64,000 bases of DNA, from positions 31,046 to 95,045 of the forward strand of contig CAMVOS010000005.1 of NCBI GenBank assembly GCA_947169185.1. Reading direction: 5' to 3'. The stretch's first letter is position 1, and the number at the start of each line of letters is the position of its first letter. The stretch comes from an uncultured Prevotella sp. (lineage in GTDB: Bacteria; Bacteroidota; Bacteroidia; Bacteroidales; Bacteroidaceae). Positions 27,617 to 38,010 of the stretch are shown here, piece by piece. Made by a program: the position numbers and the translations under genes. The notes below the pieces were generated by a model. It saw nothing but the letters and a program-made list of their open reading frames with translations. It did not search any database and had not been told where the DNA came from.

Positions 27617-30379
27617 TTATTTGGCATAGAGCGGTTCAGACAGTTCGTGAATCACACAGAACGATGACGTGTAGATGGATGAGGCCTGAGTACGGGTCTT
27701 ATCGAACCAATAGTCACGTGCCATCAGATTACACTTCTTCGAGCTGTCGTTAGCATCGATTACACGGGTATTACCAGCACCGTCCTGCACATAGAGCTTT
27801 CCGCTACCACTGTTACCCAGCACCTTCAATTCATAGGCAATACCCTGACTGGTCGTGCTCAGGCTATTGTAAGAACGAGCATCCACGTTGTTGTCAGCAT
27901 ATACCGAAACACTCTGGAAGTGATAGCGGGCAAAATCGCGCATCTGGTCAATCATAGCTTTAGCCTGAGCCTTATAAGGTGCAGCCACCTCTTCATCGGC
28001 ATCAGCATAAGCTTCATAGAGTTCCTGTACTTTATTCCAGTTAGGCAGGCCCGCAGCATACGCTTTTTTCATAGCATCGTTGTTGGGGGCATAAAGCGTA
28101 TAGTTATAGGTATTGAACATCTTCACGTTCTCATCCAGACAGCTGCTGCTCAACACATTGGTCTTCGATACACGACGGTCAGCCGTAAAAATAGTGTAAG
28201 CATCCTGCTCGCTGATACCAAACTCGTTGGCCTCATCACTAATACCTGCCCACGTCAGGATTTCCTTGACAGAAAAACCTGAGCAAAGCTGATAGAATTC
28301 ACTGAACTTCTCAGGATAGTTGCGCAGCGTACGACTGACGCTATTGCGAGGTGACTCAATCACATGATTGATACGGAAAGCGGTACCGTTCTTCTCCTTA
28401 TAGACATTCTCAATAGTTGAGGCAACTATGCCGTTGTCAATCTGCTGACCACTCAGCACTTTGCCACCTACAGACACGCCATCGACGCGGATGGCACCGC
28501 CATGTTTCGTTTTATAGTAGCGGTTGGCACCAAACACCTCTGTACTGTCAAGCACAACAGTATGGTAGTTCAAGATATCAACAAATAATGATTTCCATTG
28601 GCTCGTTGCAATAGGATTACCACTATTCAACACATTACCGATGGTATTGGTGTTGGGATTATATTCATAAGCTACACACTGTACGGCACCAGAAGAAGCA
28701 CTGGTTGCCTTATAGTTGAACTTCAAAGCGCGAGGCTGGCTATGACCGAGATAAATGGGATCGATGTAGTAGTTTTCGAAGGCCTCATCATCTGGAATAA
28801 AGAAAGCATAATTAGCTTTCATAGCCATCAGATAGTAGTGGAACGACACGCCCAACTGATCGTCATCGTTGATAGCCCAGCGCATGACCTGCATATCAGG
28901 ATAGACCGTAGCAGGTGCCATGACGCTCTGGTATTTATCAGGAGCAATCAATGTATTCATCTTATAGATGACGCCATTATTAGCCACCTTGATGTCATAT
29001 TTGCCATCGGCCTTCTGCTGTACCATATTCAGCGTGAGTCCCATAAACTCGTTGGCATCGTTGGTCACCTTCTCGAACTTGCTGGGTACGCTGTTGGTAA
29101 ACTCCTTACGCATCAGGTTGTTAATAAAGTCGGTCACAATGCCTGGCTGTTTCTTATACAAAGAATCTAAGTTCTCAGTCAGATTAGCCTCAGTGTTATT
29201 AGCACCCGTATGCTTACCATAAAGGTCAATCAGATAGGCACCATCGCCACGAACGAAGAAATCGGCCAAAGCCTTATTGGTGGGGGCAAATATAGCTGCC
29301 ACATCACCCATATTCAGTTCGACTCCATTTGCAGAAGCCAGAGGACTGTACTGGTTCCAACCTGGATCGAACTTCAGCAGGTTATCCACCATCTGGTTGT
29401 TGGCATCGCGGTTCTGACGATGATTGGCATCATTATTCAGATAACGAACTTCATAAATCTGACCAATGGTAGGAACATTTTTACCTGCCTTAGTCTGTTC
29501 CTCTGCCCAAGAGTTATATGCACGTGTTACTTCGACATTCTCAAAAGGTACACTGAAATAGTCGACAAGACGACTGAACAGACTTGTCTCACTATCACTA
29601 CGTAACAACTGAGCCATATTGCCTGGAGGAACGATGACGTCCTGCATCTGATGAACATAACCATTTTGACAGGTTACGTCGCTCTTGATAATCTGGTCAC
29701 CGAAGATGTAGGCCATACCATCCTTGTATTCTGAACCAGTCAGGATGGCAAAGTCGCTCTCAGCACCCAGTGTAGAAATGCCGTTGTTCAACATGTGCTC
29801 ACGGGTGAAGTGTACCATCATGGGGCGAGTAGCATCGCTTACCACGAACATATTCGAATTGGTACGGAACTCATCCCAGTTCACATTGTTCTGAGGCATC
29901 TCAAGGGGCAGAATGTGCTGAATGGTGTCAATCACATTCTGGCTGGTTTGATGCTTCATTGACATACCCTTCGATACGGCGTCCGTACCAGCACTGGCGT
30001 TGGACAACATGCCCACCAACAGGGCATTGTTCAGCATCGAATTCTTAAGTAATAGGTTACGCTGAGCAGACGTCAAGTCTTCATACCTTCTGGCTCCCCA
30101 GTCATTGGAAGCGAAGAACCGCTCAAAAGCCTCATCATTGGCGGGGAATACGGTCATCGAACCTGTGCGATTCAGAGTCTCAGCATAGCCGAGATCATCA
30201 ATCAGCCGCAGGTAAGTGTTAAACGTTCCCGTCAAGTTGGTCGGGTTCTTCAGTTCCTGATAGATGCTTTCTCCAAGCCACGAAGGCTTTGAGTCTGCAT
30301 CCACTGCCTCGTTCTTATCGATACAGGCAGTCATCAATCCCGTTAATACGAGAGAGATACAGAAAATGAATTGTTTCAT
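27617..30379 (-). CDS. Large multi-FAS1 (fasciclin) lipoprotein
   Basis: 920 aa; lipobox LMTACID; LRLIDDLGYAETLNRTGSMTVFPANDEAFERFF plus further FAS1-like blocks (FIPDDEAFENYY, YTLYAPNNDAMKKAY). Confidence 0.87.
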   Translation of the reverse strand: MKQFIFCISLVLTGLMTACIDKNEAVDADSKPSWLGESIYQELKNPTNLTGTFNTYLRLIDDLGYAETLNRTGSMTVFPANDEAFERFFASNDWGARRYEDLTSAQRNLLLKNSMLNNALLVGMLSNASAGTDAVSKGMSMKHQTSQNVIDTIQHILPLEMPQNNVNWDEFRTNSNMFVVSDATRPMMVHFTREHMLNNGISTLGAESDFAILTGSEYKDGMAYIFGDQIIKSDVTCQNGYVHQMQDVIVPPGNMAQLLRSDSETSLFSRLVDYFSVPFENVEVTRAYNSWAEEQTKAGKNVPTIGQIYEVRYLNNDANHRQNRDANNQMVDNLLKFDPGWNQYSPLASANGVELNMGDVAAIFAPTNKALADFFVRGDGAYLIDLYGKHTGANNTEANLTENLDSLYKKQPGIVTDFINNLMRKEFTNSVPSKFEKVTNDANEFMGLTLNMVQQKADGKYDIKVANNGVIYKMNTLIAPDKYQSVMAPATVYPDMQVMRWAINDDDQLGVSFHYYLMAMKANYAFFIPDDEAFENYYIDPIYLGHSQPRALKFNYKATSASSGAVQCVAYEYNPNTNTIGNVLNSGNPIATSQWKSLFVDILNYHTVVLDSTEVFGANRYYKTKHGGAIRVDGVSVGGKVLSGQQIDNGIVASTIENVYKEKNGTAFRINHVIESPRNSVSRTLRNYPEKFSEFYQLCSGFSVKEILTWAGISDEANEFGISEQDAYTIFTADRRVSKTNVLSSSCLDENVKMFNTYNYTLYAPNNDAMKKAYAAGLPNWNKVQELYEAYADADEEVAAPYKAQAKAMIDQMRDFARYHFQSVSVYADNNVDARSYNSLSTTSQGIAYELKVLGNSGSGKLYVQDGAGNTRVIDANDSSKKCNLMARDYWFDKTRTQASSIYTSSFCVIHELSEPLYAK

Positions 30380-30477
30380 AAATAGCTATTTATTAATAAT
30401 TAGATTTGTTTTCACTTTACAATGCTCTGACCAAGGCCAGAAAAGTTTTTTCTGTAGTTACGATAGTTTTCAAGGTG

Positions 30478-30485
30478 CAAAAGTA
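30478..30485 (-). promoter_or_regulatory. -7 box TACTTTTG on minus strand for the SusCD/FAS1 operon
   Basis: CAAAAGTA on plus strand ~100 nt upstream of the 30379 start. Confidence 0.55.
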
Positions 30486-30561
30486 AGCAAAAAAAAGTGA
30501 AATACAAAAAAAATTACCATATTTTTATAAATATGGGTAAAAATGCTATAACAAAAGAATT

Positions 30562-30592
30562 AAAAAGCCCTCCCGCGAATTGCGAGAGGGCC
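30562..30592 (-). terminator. Terminator of the 30618-32363 gene
   Basis: GCCCTCCCGCGAATTGCGAGAGGGC stem; minus-strand T-tract (plus TAAAAA). Confidence 0.8.
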
Positions 30593-30617
30593 GATATTTT
30601 AACACAATGTGTTTAGA

Positions 30618-32363
30618 TTACTCTGCTGCAGCTGGCTGCTTGCAGATAGAGATATGGTCGAGGTCAAGTTCACTGGCCTTGCCGTCATTCTTAATGACGA
30701 GCTTAGCGCCTGCAGGAATATTCACGTTCTCAAGAGTAATACCACCTGTTACAGCACCACCCCATGTCGGAACCTCAATCTCAATCTTAACCAGCTCACC
30801 CATAGCAGCACCAGCAGGTACATAATACAAGGTAACAGTCTGCTCCTCACTGCCGCCGTTACGACCATAGATGAAAATCTTGTAGTTACCAGCCTCAAAT
30901 GCATCATTGATAACGAAGTAGCTGTTTTCAGTCAGACGAGGACCTGCACCATTAGAGAAACGATCGAAACGATTACCTGCTGTTACAATATCAGTCCAGC
31001 CAATCCATGTAGTCACATCGCCAACAAGTGTCATAGCTGTCTGATCCTCAAATTCGCCAATCCATACCAACGAGTCAATCTTCTCATACTTCACGTCCAT
31101 CAGGTGGATTGTACCTGCAGCATTTGTAGACTCATTACCTGTGAAGGTATAGCTACGTCCCTCGTAAGAGCCAACCTTAGGAGCTACATACCACTTGCCA
31201 TCGGTTGGATGCTTGTAAGCCAGCTGATAGAATACGGTATAAGTATCGCCTACGAACTGCTCACCCTCAATCCACTCAGTACCGATACGTGTGCCATTAG
31301 CACCCTGACCATCGTTGAAGTACTGACGCAGACGCCATGCATACTTACCGCTATCCTTGAACTTAACGGTAATAACTGTGCCAGTCTCAGCAACAGGAGT
31401 CTCAGCAGCATTATCAGAATCATATACCCACTTCACAGTATTCTCTGCATTGTAGATAGGAGTCTTGTCGCTTTCCAACAGGCTTATAGTAGAACCTACA
31501 CGAACCTCCTTAACTTCACGAGCTTCCTTAATTTCATTGCCGTCAGGATCAACATAAATTACCTTGGCATCAGCGAACTTCACAGAGGGATCCGTTGCAT
31601 TTGTAATGCTCAGATTGTCAATGTAGTTATTCTGGCCATTGTTGATATAACCAAATACGTCAATCTGGGTACCCTCATTAGCATCAGCCTGCCAGAAGTC
31701 TTCCTTACCAGGAGTGAATACTGCCTCTTCACCTTCGGTGGCACCACTCTCAGCCAACACGGTTCCTTCCTGATCCTTAACAGACCATTGTACCTGACGA
31801 TCGAAGTTGTAAACTTTTACCTCAACCTTCAGCCATTTTCCAGTCCAATCAGCTACACCGCCCATTGTTGTGCCATTGATGAAGAAGTTGTTTTTGTCTG
31901 AACCAATGCGGAAGATAGCACCCTTAGCACCATAAGTAGTCTTGGCACAACCTGCGCCAACACCATTTGTACGGACCAAAGCATCACCAATTGTTACGAT
32001 AGCACGGCTATTGGCATTGTAGTAATCGAAAGAAACAATCGAGATAGCAGCCTTCTGAACTTTCTCAGTGAAATCATAGTGAGCAAAGCTGTAGCCGTTT
32101 TGAGCATTCTTTGCACCAACAAAGGTAGCAACCTTTGAACCCCAGTCAGCATTTTCTGCAACACCTACAGAAATACGGCTGTCGGCGACAAACGGAGTCT
32201 GATCATCCTCAAAATCAATAACAGTAGTCGTCTTATCGAACAACTCTTCCTTATCAAAAGGCAAATTAGGATTAGGATTAGGATTGTCCTCAAGAGAGCA
32301 ACCTGTCAGCGCGAGGCCACTAACGAAGAGAGCGGCCATAGTCCACAAAAAGTTCTTTTTCAT
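30618..32363 (-). CDS. Secreted lipoprotein of unknown function, beta-rich carbohydrate-binding-like
   Basis: Lipobox LALTGCSLEDNPNPNPN; 581 aa; no enzyme motif recognised. Confidence 0.65.
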   Translation of the reverse strand: MKKNFLWTMAALFVSGLALTGCSLEDNPNPNPNLPFDKEELFDKTTTVIDFEDDQTPFVADSRISVGVAENADWGSKVATFVGAKNAQNGYSFAHYDFTEKVQKAAISIVSFDYYNANSRAIVTIGDALVRTNGVGAGCAKTTYGAKGAIFRIGSDKNNFFINGTTMGGVADWTGKWLKVEVKVYNFDRQVQWSVKDQEGTVLAESGATEGEEAVFTPGKEDFWQADANEGTQIDVFGYINNGQNNYIDNLSITNATDPSVKFADAKVIYVDPDGNEIKEAREVKEVRVGSTISLLESDKTPIYNAENTVKWVYDSDNAAETPVAETGTVITVKFKDSGKYAWRLRQYFNDGQGANGTRIGTEWIEGEQFVGDTYTVFYQLAYKHPTDGKWYVAPKVGSYEGRSYTFTGNESTNAAGTIHLMDVKYEKIDSLVWIGEFEDQTAMTLVGDVTTWIGWTDIVTAGNRFDRFSNGAGPRLTENSYFVINDAFEAGNYKIFIYGRNGGSEEQTVTLYYVPAGAAMGELVKIEIEVPTWGGAVTGGITLENVNIPAGAKLVIKNDGKASELDLDHISICKQPAAAE

Positions 32364-32576
32364 AATTCGTTTTTAAATTAGTTATTAATTAAATGTTATG
32401 ATATCAGTCATTTACTATGGTTTTAGTAGTCCTCATCATGAGGGAATGAGCAACAGATGACACATCATATGCCCATAAAGCGTGACAAAGTTAGGTTAAT
32501 TTTTTCAAATCGCAATGATTTTTCGTAAATAATCCCGCGATTTTTAGATTTTTTAATCTTTTCGGCATATGCATCA

Positions 32577-33953
32577 TCACAAACCTCTGTCCTTACGAAT
32601 CAGCTCGAGCAGTCGGTCGACAGCCTCGGCCTCAGGGATATTCTTCTCAATACATTCCTTGGCCTTATATAGGCTGATTTTGCCACGACCCGCACCGACA
32701 TAACCGTAGTCGGCATCGGCCATCTCGCCAGGACCATTGACAATACAACCCATAATGCCAATTTTCAGGCCCACAAGATCTTTTGTTGCTGCTTTTATCT
32801 TAGCGATGGTTTCCTGGAGGTTATAGAGCGTGCGTCCACAGCCTGGGCAAGAAATATATTCAGTCTTGGTGAATTTGATACGAGCGGCCTGCAATATCGC
32901 GTCGGCAAGAGCCGACAAATTGGGAATTGAGAATTGAGAATTGAGAATTGAGAGTTTGGTGGCTTTGCGGTCGATAAGCAAGGCACCAACAGCCATTGAG
33001 GCCTTGAGTTGCAAGGTCTCCCAATCGGGGGCGTCAATGGCGATGGTAATCGTATCGTCTTTGATGGATGCCTCTGCCTCAGCACGCAGTTTCATGCATT
33101 CGGGAATAAGGTCAACAAGTTTGCGGGCTACTGGGATTTCACATTCGGGCTCCTCGCTGAGCGACACACGAATGGTATCGCCAATACCCTCGGTAAGCAA
33201 GGCACCAATACCAACAGCCGACTTAATACGTCCGTCTTTTCCCTCACCAGCCTCAGTGACACCTAAGTGCAGGGGGTAGTGCATATCCTCGGCATCCATG
33301 GTCTTGACGAGCAAGCGCACAGTGGTGACCATCACCACCGTATTCGAGGCTTTGATACTGATGACAACATCGTTGAACTGTTCGCGACGGAAGATGCGCA
33401 AAAACTCCATACAGCTCTCAACGATACCCTCAGGGGTGTCACCATAGCGCGACATGATACGATCAGACAGCGAGCCGTGGTTGACACCAATGCGTACAGC
33501 CGTATGGTGTTCCTTACATATATTAATAAAAGGTACGAGCTTGGCTTCAATTTTCTTCAGCTCCTCCAGATATTCTTCGTCAGTATATTCCAAATGCTTA
33601 AAGGTACGTCCCGGATCGACATAGTTACCCGGATTGATACGCACCTTTTCGCAGTATTGGGCTGCCACATCGGCTGTATGGGCCGTAAAATGCACATCAG
33701 CCACAAGGGGAGTCTGGTAGCCATCAGCTTTCAGACGTGCCGAGATATGCTTCATATTCTCAGCCTCACGTGTGCCCTGCGTGGTAAAACGTACCAGTTC
33801 ACCTCCGGCATCAATAATACGCTTGGCCTGCGCCACACTGGCCTCGGTATCGTTGGTATCGGTAGTCGCCATCGACTGAATACGAATGGGATTGTCACCA
33901 CCGATAGCGATATGCCCCACATGGGCCACACTACTAATTCGTCTTGTAGTCAT
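32577..33953 (-). CDS. ispG: (E)-4-hydroxy-3-methylbut-2-enyl-diphosphate synthase
   Basis: IRIQSMATTDTNDTEASVAQAKRI, KVRINPGNY, C-term YISCPGCGRT...GIMGCIVNGPGEMADADYGYVGAG (Fe-S Cys motifs). Confidence 0.95.
   Translation of the reverse strand: MTTRRISSVAHVGHIAIGGDNPIRIQSMATTDTNDTEASVAQAKRIIDAGGELVRFTTQGTREAENMKHISARLKADGYQTPLVADVHFTAHTADVAAQYCEKVRINPGNYVDPGRTFKHLEYTDEEYLEELKKIEAKLVPFINICKEHHTAVRIGVNHGSLSDRIMSRYGDTPEGIVESCMEFLRIFRREQFNDVVISIKASNTVVMVTTVRLLVKTMDAEDMHYPLHLGVTEAGEGKDGRIKSAVGIGALLTEGIGDTIRVSLSEEPECEIPVARKLVDLIPECMKLRAEAEASIKDDTITIAIDAPDWETLQLKASMAVGALLIDRKATKLSILNSQFSIPNLSALADAILQAARIKFTKTEYISCPGCGRTLYNLQETIAKIKAATKDLVGLKIGIMGCIVNGPGEMADADYGYVGAGRGKISLYKAKECIEKNIPEAEAVDRLLELIRKDRGL
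32918..32952. repeat. Heptamer tandem repeat (AATTGRG)x5 inside ispG
   Basis: AATTGGG + 4x AATTGAG; encodes ILNSQFSIPN on the minus strand. Confidence 0.95.
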
Positions 33954-34446
33954 ACTTCAACTCTGCTAAGTCCTTGTTTGCCTTCTCAATCTTTGCCTTC
34001 AAACTACCCTTATAGACAGCCAGACGCTGGGCAATAGCTTCATCGCTGAGTGCCAACATCTCGACAGCCAGGATGGCTGCATTCTGGGCAGCATTCACAC
34101 CTACCGTAGCTACAGGGATACCCGGCGGCATCTGAATGATGCTCAACATGGCATCAAGACCATCAAGCATACCCTTGATAGGCACACCAATAACAGGAAG
34201 AGTCGTTGAGGCTGCTATGACACCTGGCAATGCGGCTGCCATACCTGCTGCAGCAATGATGACTTTCAGTCCACGTTCTTTTGCGCCACAAGCAAATTCC
34301 TCAACAGCCTCTGGTGTACGATGGGCAGAAAGGGCATTCACCTCAAACGGCACCTGAAGCTCGTTCAACAACTGACAAGCTTTCTCCATAACGGGTAGAT
34401 CACTTGTGCTACCCATGATAATACTTACTAATGGTTTCATAATCAT
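33934..34446 (-). CDS. purE: N5-carboxyaminoimidazole ribonucleotide mutase
   Basis: SIIMGSTSDLPVMEKA, ALSAHRTPEAVEEFA, AAAGMAAALPGVIAASTTLPVIGVPI. Confidence 0.95.
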   Translation of the reverse strand: MIMKPLVSIIMGSTSDLPVMEKACQLLNELQVPFEVNALSAHRTPEAVEEFACGAKERGLKVIIAAAGMAAALPGVIAASTTLPVIGVPIKGMLDGLDAMLSIIQMPPGIPVATVGVNAAQNAAILAVEMLALSDEAIAQRLAVYKGSLKAKIEKANKDLAELKYDYKTN

Positions 34447-34452
34447 TTATTT

Positions 34453-34508
34453 CGTTATTTCGATGTTTCGATGTTTCGATATTTCGAGGTTTCGAGGTTT
34501 CGAGGCTT
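34453..34508. repeat. Octamer tandem repeat (CGWKRTTT)x7 at operon junction
   Basis: CGTTATTT, CGATGTTT x2, CGATATTT, CGAGGTTT x2, CGAGGCTT between PAP2 stop and purE start. Confidence 0.95.
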
Positions 34509-34513
34509 CGACA

Positions 34514-35134
34514 TTATAAGAACAATATGGCAACGGCGGCACAGACAAAACCTATCCAGAAACCGCCTACCACCTGGCCCAGCGTATGCTGACGCAGAAT
34601 CATACGACTGGTGCCTACCAAGCCTGCTGCTAAAAACACCAAGCAGAACCACCAGACAGGATTAAACATCAAATAAGCTGAAAAGGCAAATAAGGCACCA
34701 CCCACCCCACCAATGGCGGCAGAATGCGTAGACACCTTCCATACGACATTGATGATGGCGCATACAATCTGTACCAATAAGCCAGCCACCACAATGTTCG
34801 ACATAAAATGGGGCATGTGGAGACGCTGCATCACGTAAACACACGTGAAGTAGCAGATAATTGAAATAGCGTATGGCACCATACGGCGCTCACGATGTCC
34901 CAACTCAATGAGGTTCCAACCCTGATAACGGCGGTAGAGGTGAATCATCAGCGTAGGTAGCAGGATGGTAAAGAGATATACCATCGTCAGCACCTGTAGC
35001 TTATACACCCACGGAAACATGCTTAGGTAGCTGAAGACAAAGAGGATTACCATACCTATAAAGGGCAGGTAGAACGGTGTGAAAATCATGCTCACAACAC
35101 GTGCAGCTAATATAACTTGCTTCTCTCGTTTCAT
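34514..35134 (-). CDS. PAP2-like membrane protein
   Basis: Multi-TM; STHSAAIGGVGG ... SRMILRQHTLGQVVGG. Confidence 0.75.
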   Translation of the reverse strand: MKREKQVILAARVVSMIFTPFYLPFIGMVILFVFSYLSMFPWVYKLQVLTMVYLFTILLPTLMIHLYRRYQGWNLIELGHRERRMVPYAISIICYFTCVYVMQRLHMPHFMSNIVVAGLLVQIVCAIINVVWKVSTHSAAIGGVGGALFAFSAYLMFNPVWWFCLVFLAAGLVGTSRMILRQHTLGQVVGGFWIGFVCAAVAILFL

Positions 35135-35160
35135 TTTTCTTACTTCTAACTTCTCACCTC

Positions 35161-36669
35161 TCAGCGACGCAGTCGCGCAATAGGAATACCCATTTGTTCA
35201 CGATACTTGCTCACCGTTCGTCGTGCTATAGGGAAACCACGTTCGCCAAGTATCTTCTGTATAATCTCATCGCTCAGAGGTTTCTGCTTGTCTTCATGAT
35301 GGATGATGTCACGTATCACTTCTTTGATTTCACGTATTGACAGTTCCTCACCTTCGGCCGTCTTCAAGCTGTCGCTAAAGAAAAAACGAAGGGGAAAAGT
35401 GCCCCAACGGGTCTGAGCATATTTCGAATTACTAACACGCGATATCGTGCTCAAGTCGAGTCCCGTGCGCTCAGCAATATCTTTTAATATCATAGGACGC
35501 AGCAAAGCCTCATCACCTTCTTCAAAGAACCGATGCTGCCACTGGATAATAGCCTGCATGGTGATGGTCAGCGTATGTTGACGCTGACGGATAGCTGCTA
35601 TAAAGTTTTGGGCTGCATCCACCTTGCTCTTGGTATAGAGCAATGCTTCCTTCATTTGACGACTCATGTGTTCCTTGTCTGCCTGATACTCACGAAGTGT
35701 ATCGACAAACGACTGAGAAACTGTCAGCTCTGGGATTTCACCATGGTTGAGTACAAAGGTTACGCTACCGTCATCGTGCGTGTCGATAATGAAATCGGGC
35801 GTTATTTGCTGCATAGAGCGTCCCACAGTTTCCCCCATGGATGTTCCTGGCTTTGGATTGAGTTTACGCAACTCCCGAATCAACACCTCGGCCTGCAGCT
35901 CAGTAATGCGAAGAGCCGAGCGAAGCTGTTTCCAATGTTTTTTCGTAAAGAGATCGAAATATTGTTCGATCGCTTTCTGCATCAGTTCTTTCAGTCGTGA
36001 CGGTTCCCGACGGGCAATTTGTAGCAGCAAACACTCCTGCAACGAACGGGCTCCAATACCAGCAGGGTCAAACTGTTGTAACTGCAATAGTACATGTTCT
36101 ATTTCTGGTGTAGAGACGTCAAGGTTGTGATAGATTGCTAACTCGTCACTCAGTTGAGAAAGGGACTTACGCAACAAACCATCATCATCAAGCGACCCTA
36201 TCAGATACTCCATGATATAACGTTCACGCTCCGTCATACGCGCCATTGCCATTTGCTCGAGAAGTTGGTCATAGAACGACTCGGTCTGAGCCATCATGCC
36301 CTGATCACCACCACCTTCTTCTTGTTGACGCGCGCCACCATAATAGACAGGCAACTCTTCATCATCACGTCCTATTGACTCCAGGGCCTCATCAAAGGCA
36401 GACTGACGCTCTTCCTTTTCGTATTCAGAAGTCTCAGTATTCTCTAAGCCATCAGAATCCTCTGAACCTTCAGAGAAATCTGCATAATCGTCTCCAGGAC
36501 TAGCCACCTCAATAGCGGGATTATCGTCCATCTCAGCATTCACGCGCTCAACAAACTGGGCAATAGGCAATTCCACCAATTGCGCATGTAGCAACTGTTG
36601 CTGCGTAATGCTTTGTGTCAACCGTTGCTCTTGGGTAAGACGCTGTTCCTGGACCTGACTCTGTGCCAT
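35161..36669 (-). CDS. rpoN: RNA polymerase sigma-54 factor
   Basis: Q-rich N-terminus; LKDIAERTGLDLSTISRVSNSKY; RpoN box ARRTVSKYREQMGIPIARLRR. Confidence 0.96.
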   Translation of the reverse strand: MAQSQVQEQRLTQEQRLTQSITQQQLLHAQLVELPIAQFVERVNAEMDDNPAIEVASPGDDYADFSEGSEDSDGLENTETSEYEKEERQSAFDEALESIGRDDEELPVYYGGARQQEEGGGDQGMMAQTESFYDQLLEQMAMARMTERERYIMEYLIGSLDDDGLLRKSLSQLSDELAIYHNLDVSTPEIEHVLLQLQQFDPAGIGARSLQECLLLQIARREPSRLKELMQKAIEQYFDLFTKKHWKQLRSALRITELQAEVLIRELRKLNPKPGTSMGETVGRSMQQITPDFIIDTHDDGSVTFVLNHGEIPELTVSQSFVDTLREYQADKEHMSRQMKEALLYTKSKVDAAQNFIAAIRQRQHTLTITMQAIIQWQHRFFEEGDEALLRPMILKDIAERTGLDLSTISRVSNSKYAQTRWGTFPLRFFFSDSLKTAEGEELSIREIKEVIRDIIHHEDKQKPLSDEIIQKILGERGFPIARRTVSKYREQMGIPIARLRR

Positions 36670-36671
36670 TG

Positions 36672-37319
36672 CTATTTAAAATATTCGCTTAATTGTTCAG
36701 CATAGTCTGCCAACTGCTCGGTATCCATATTGGCATAACACTCCCAAATCTGTTGACAAGACTGCAGCAATACACTGACAGGCTTTTCCTGACGACGCAG
36801 ATAGGGATCACAATACTGGTAGTTCTGTAACACCTCGACCGTCAGACGTGCAGGAATGCGCATCAGACGTGACAAATCCTGAACCTCTGGAGTCTCTGCT
36901 ACCATCGTAATCGGTGTCAGACGGAAATAAAGATCGAGTATCATAACCAGCATGAAAGGCATCAACCGACCGTCTTCTTCCAGTGGGCGGAAGTCGCGTT
37001 CGAATGTTTCTTCGACAGCAACACCCTCAAAAAAGTCACCTGCCGAATTGAAGCCTTTCATTTCACGCAACAGGCGAACAGCACGGGTCAGACGCTGGGG
37101 ATTTTGACTATACTCTTTCCAGAAACGCTCAATACGAGGTGTCTCCAAATTGGCAATCTCATTCAGACGCTGGAAAAGCTGCTGAGGGGGAATATGCAGC
37201 TCCAGGCTCAACTTGACCATCTCACGGTTATACATAGGCTTAACACCCACTGGCTTACGCAGATAAAGCTGCATCAGCAACAACCAATAGTCATCATTCC
37301 ATAATTGATTCTTTGCCAT
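36672..37319 (-). CDS. Conserved hypothetical protein upstream of rpoN
   Basis: 215-aa ORF 2 nt upstream of rpoN in the same operon. Confidence 0.7.
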   Translation of the reverse strand: MAKNQLWNDDYWLLLMQLYLRKPVGVKPMYNREMVKLSLELHIPPQQLFQRLNEIANLETPRIERFWKEYSQNPQRLTRAVRLLREMKGFNSAGDFFEGVAVEETFERDFRPLEEDGRLMPFMLVMILDLYFRLTPITMVAETPEVQDLSRLMRIPARLTVEVLQNYQYCDPYLRRQEKPVSVLLQSCQQIWECYANMDTEQLADYAEQLSEYFK

Positions 37320-37365
37320 ATCTTAACTTCTCTAACTCCTTTAGCTTCTCTAACTCCGTTACTTC

Positions 37366-38010
37366 TCAAAGTTCAATCGGCTGTTCTTCGAACATCCCAT
37401 CTTTACTGATGGTGTAACAACGCGCTTCCTCCAACTCTGGTTTCAAGGCCTCACGTCCCTTGAAATAGCGCATGATAGTAATTTCGTACTGACTGGTAAT
37501 AAAATACTCTTGATAAGTCAGTCCGCTGTCTGTAGCACGGTTTACCTTCTCTTGATGATAGATGCAGAGCATATCAACAGGATGATGTTTCTTGTCCATA
37601 GTATAAAGATAGAGTGCCGGCGTGATGGAGTCCTGCATCTCACACAACAAGATAACCCGACTAGAATATCTGGAGGGCAGTGCCATCGCTTTGAGATGAG
37701 CTGTGGAAGGATAGCCAAAATTCTCATTGACAGAAAGAGGGACAGACACGAAATCTCCAAGTTTCTCAATATCTCCTCCTGCCGTCTGAATAGGCAACGT
37801 ATGAAGGTGTAACGTATCAAACCATGCCTCAATAGGATTGTTGTAAATGCCGGATTTTTTCTGGATATCCCGAACCTGCTCAGCACGTCGAATACTGTCT
37901 ACCATCTGTTCATAGTAGGCAACATCATGCTTCTTGTTGCCACACGACAACGTCAGAAGCACCATCAGAAACAGCATAAATCCTGCTATTTTTCTCATAT
38001 CTCGTTGCAA
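37366..38010 (-). CDS. Hypothetical lipoprotein
   Basis: Lipobox MVLLTLSCGNKK; 214 aa. Confidence 0.7.
   Translation of the reverse strand: MQRDMRKIAGFMLFLMVLLTLSCGNKKHDVAYYEQMVDSIRRAEQVRDIQKKSGIYNNPIEAWFDTLHLHTLPIQTAGGDIEKLGDFVSVPLSVNENFGYPSTAHLKAMALPSRYSSRVILLCEMQDSITPALYLYTMDKKHHPVDMLCIYHQEKVNRATDSGLTYQEYFITSQYEITIMRYFKGREALKPELEEARCYTISKDGMFEEQPIEL

Noticed and set aside
34455-34652. ORF ending in MSKPRNLETSKYRNIETSK
   Set aside because: Tail encoded by the octamer repeat between PAP2 and purE; not a credible gene.
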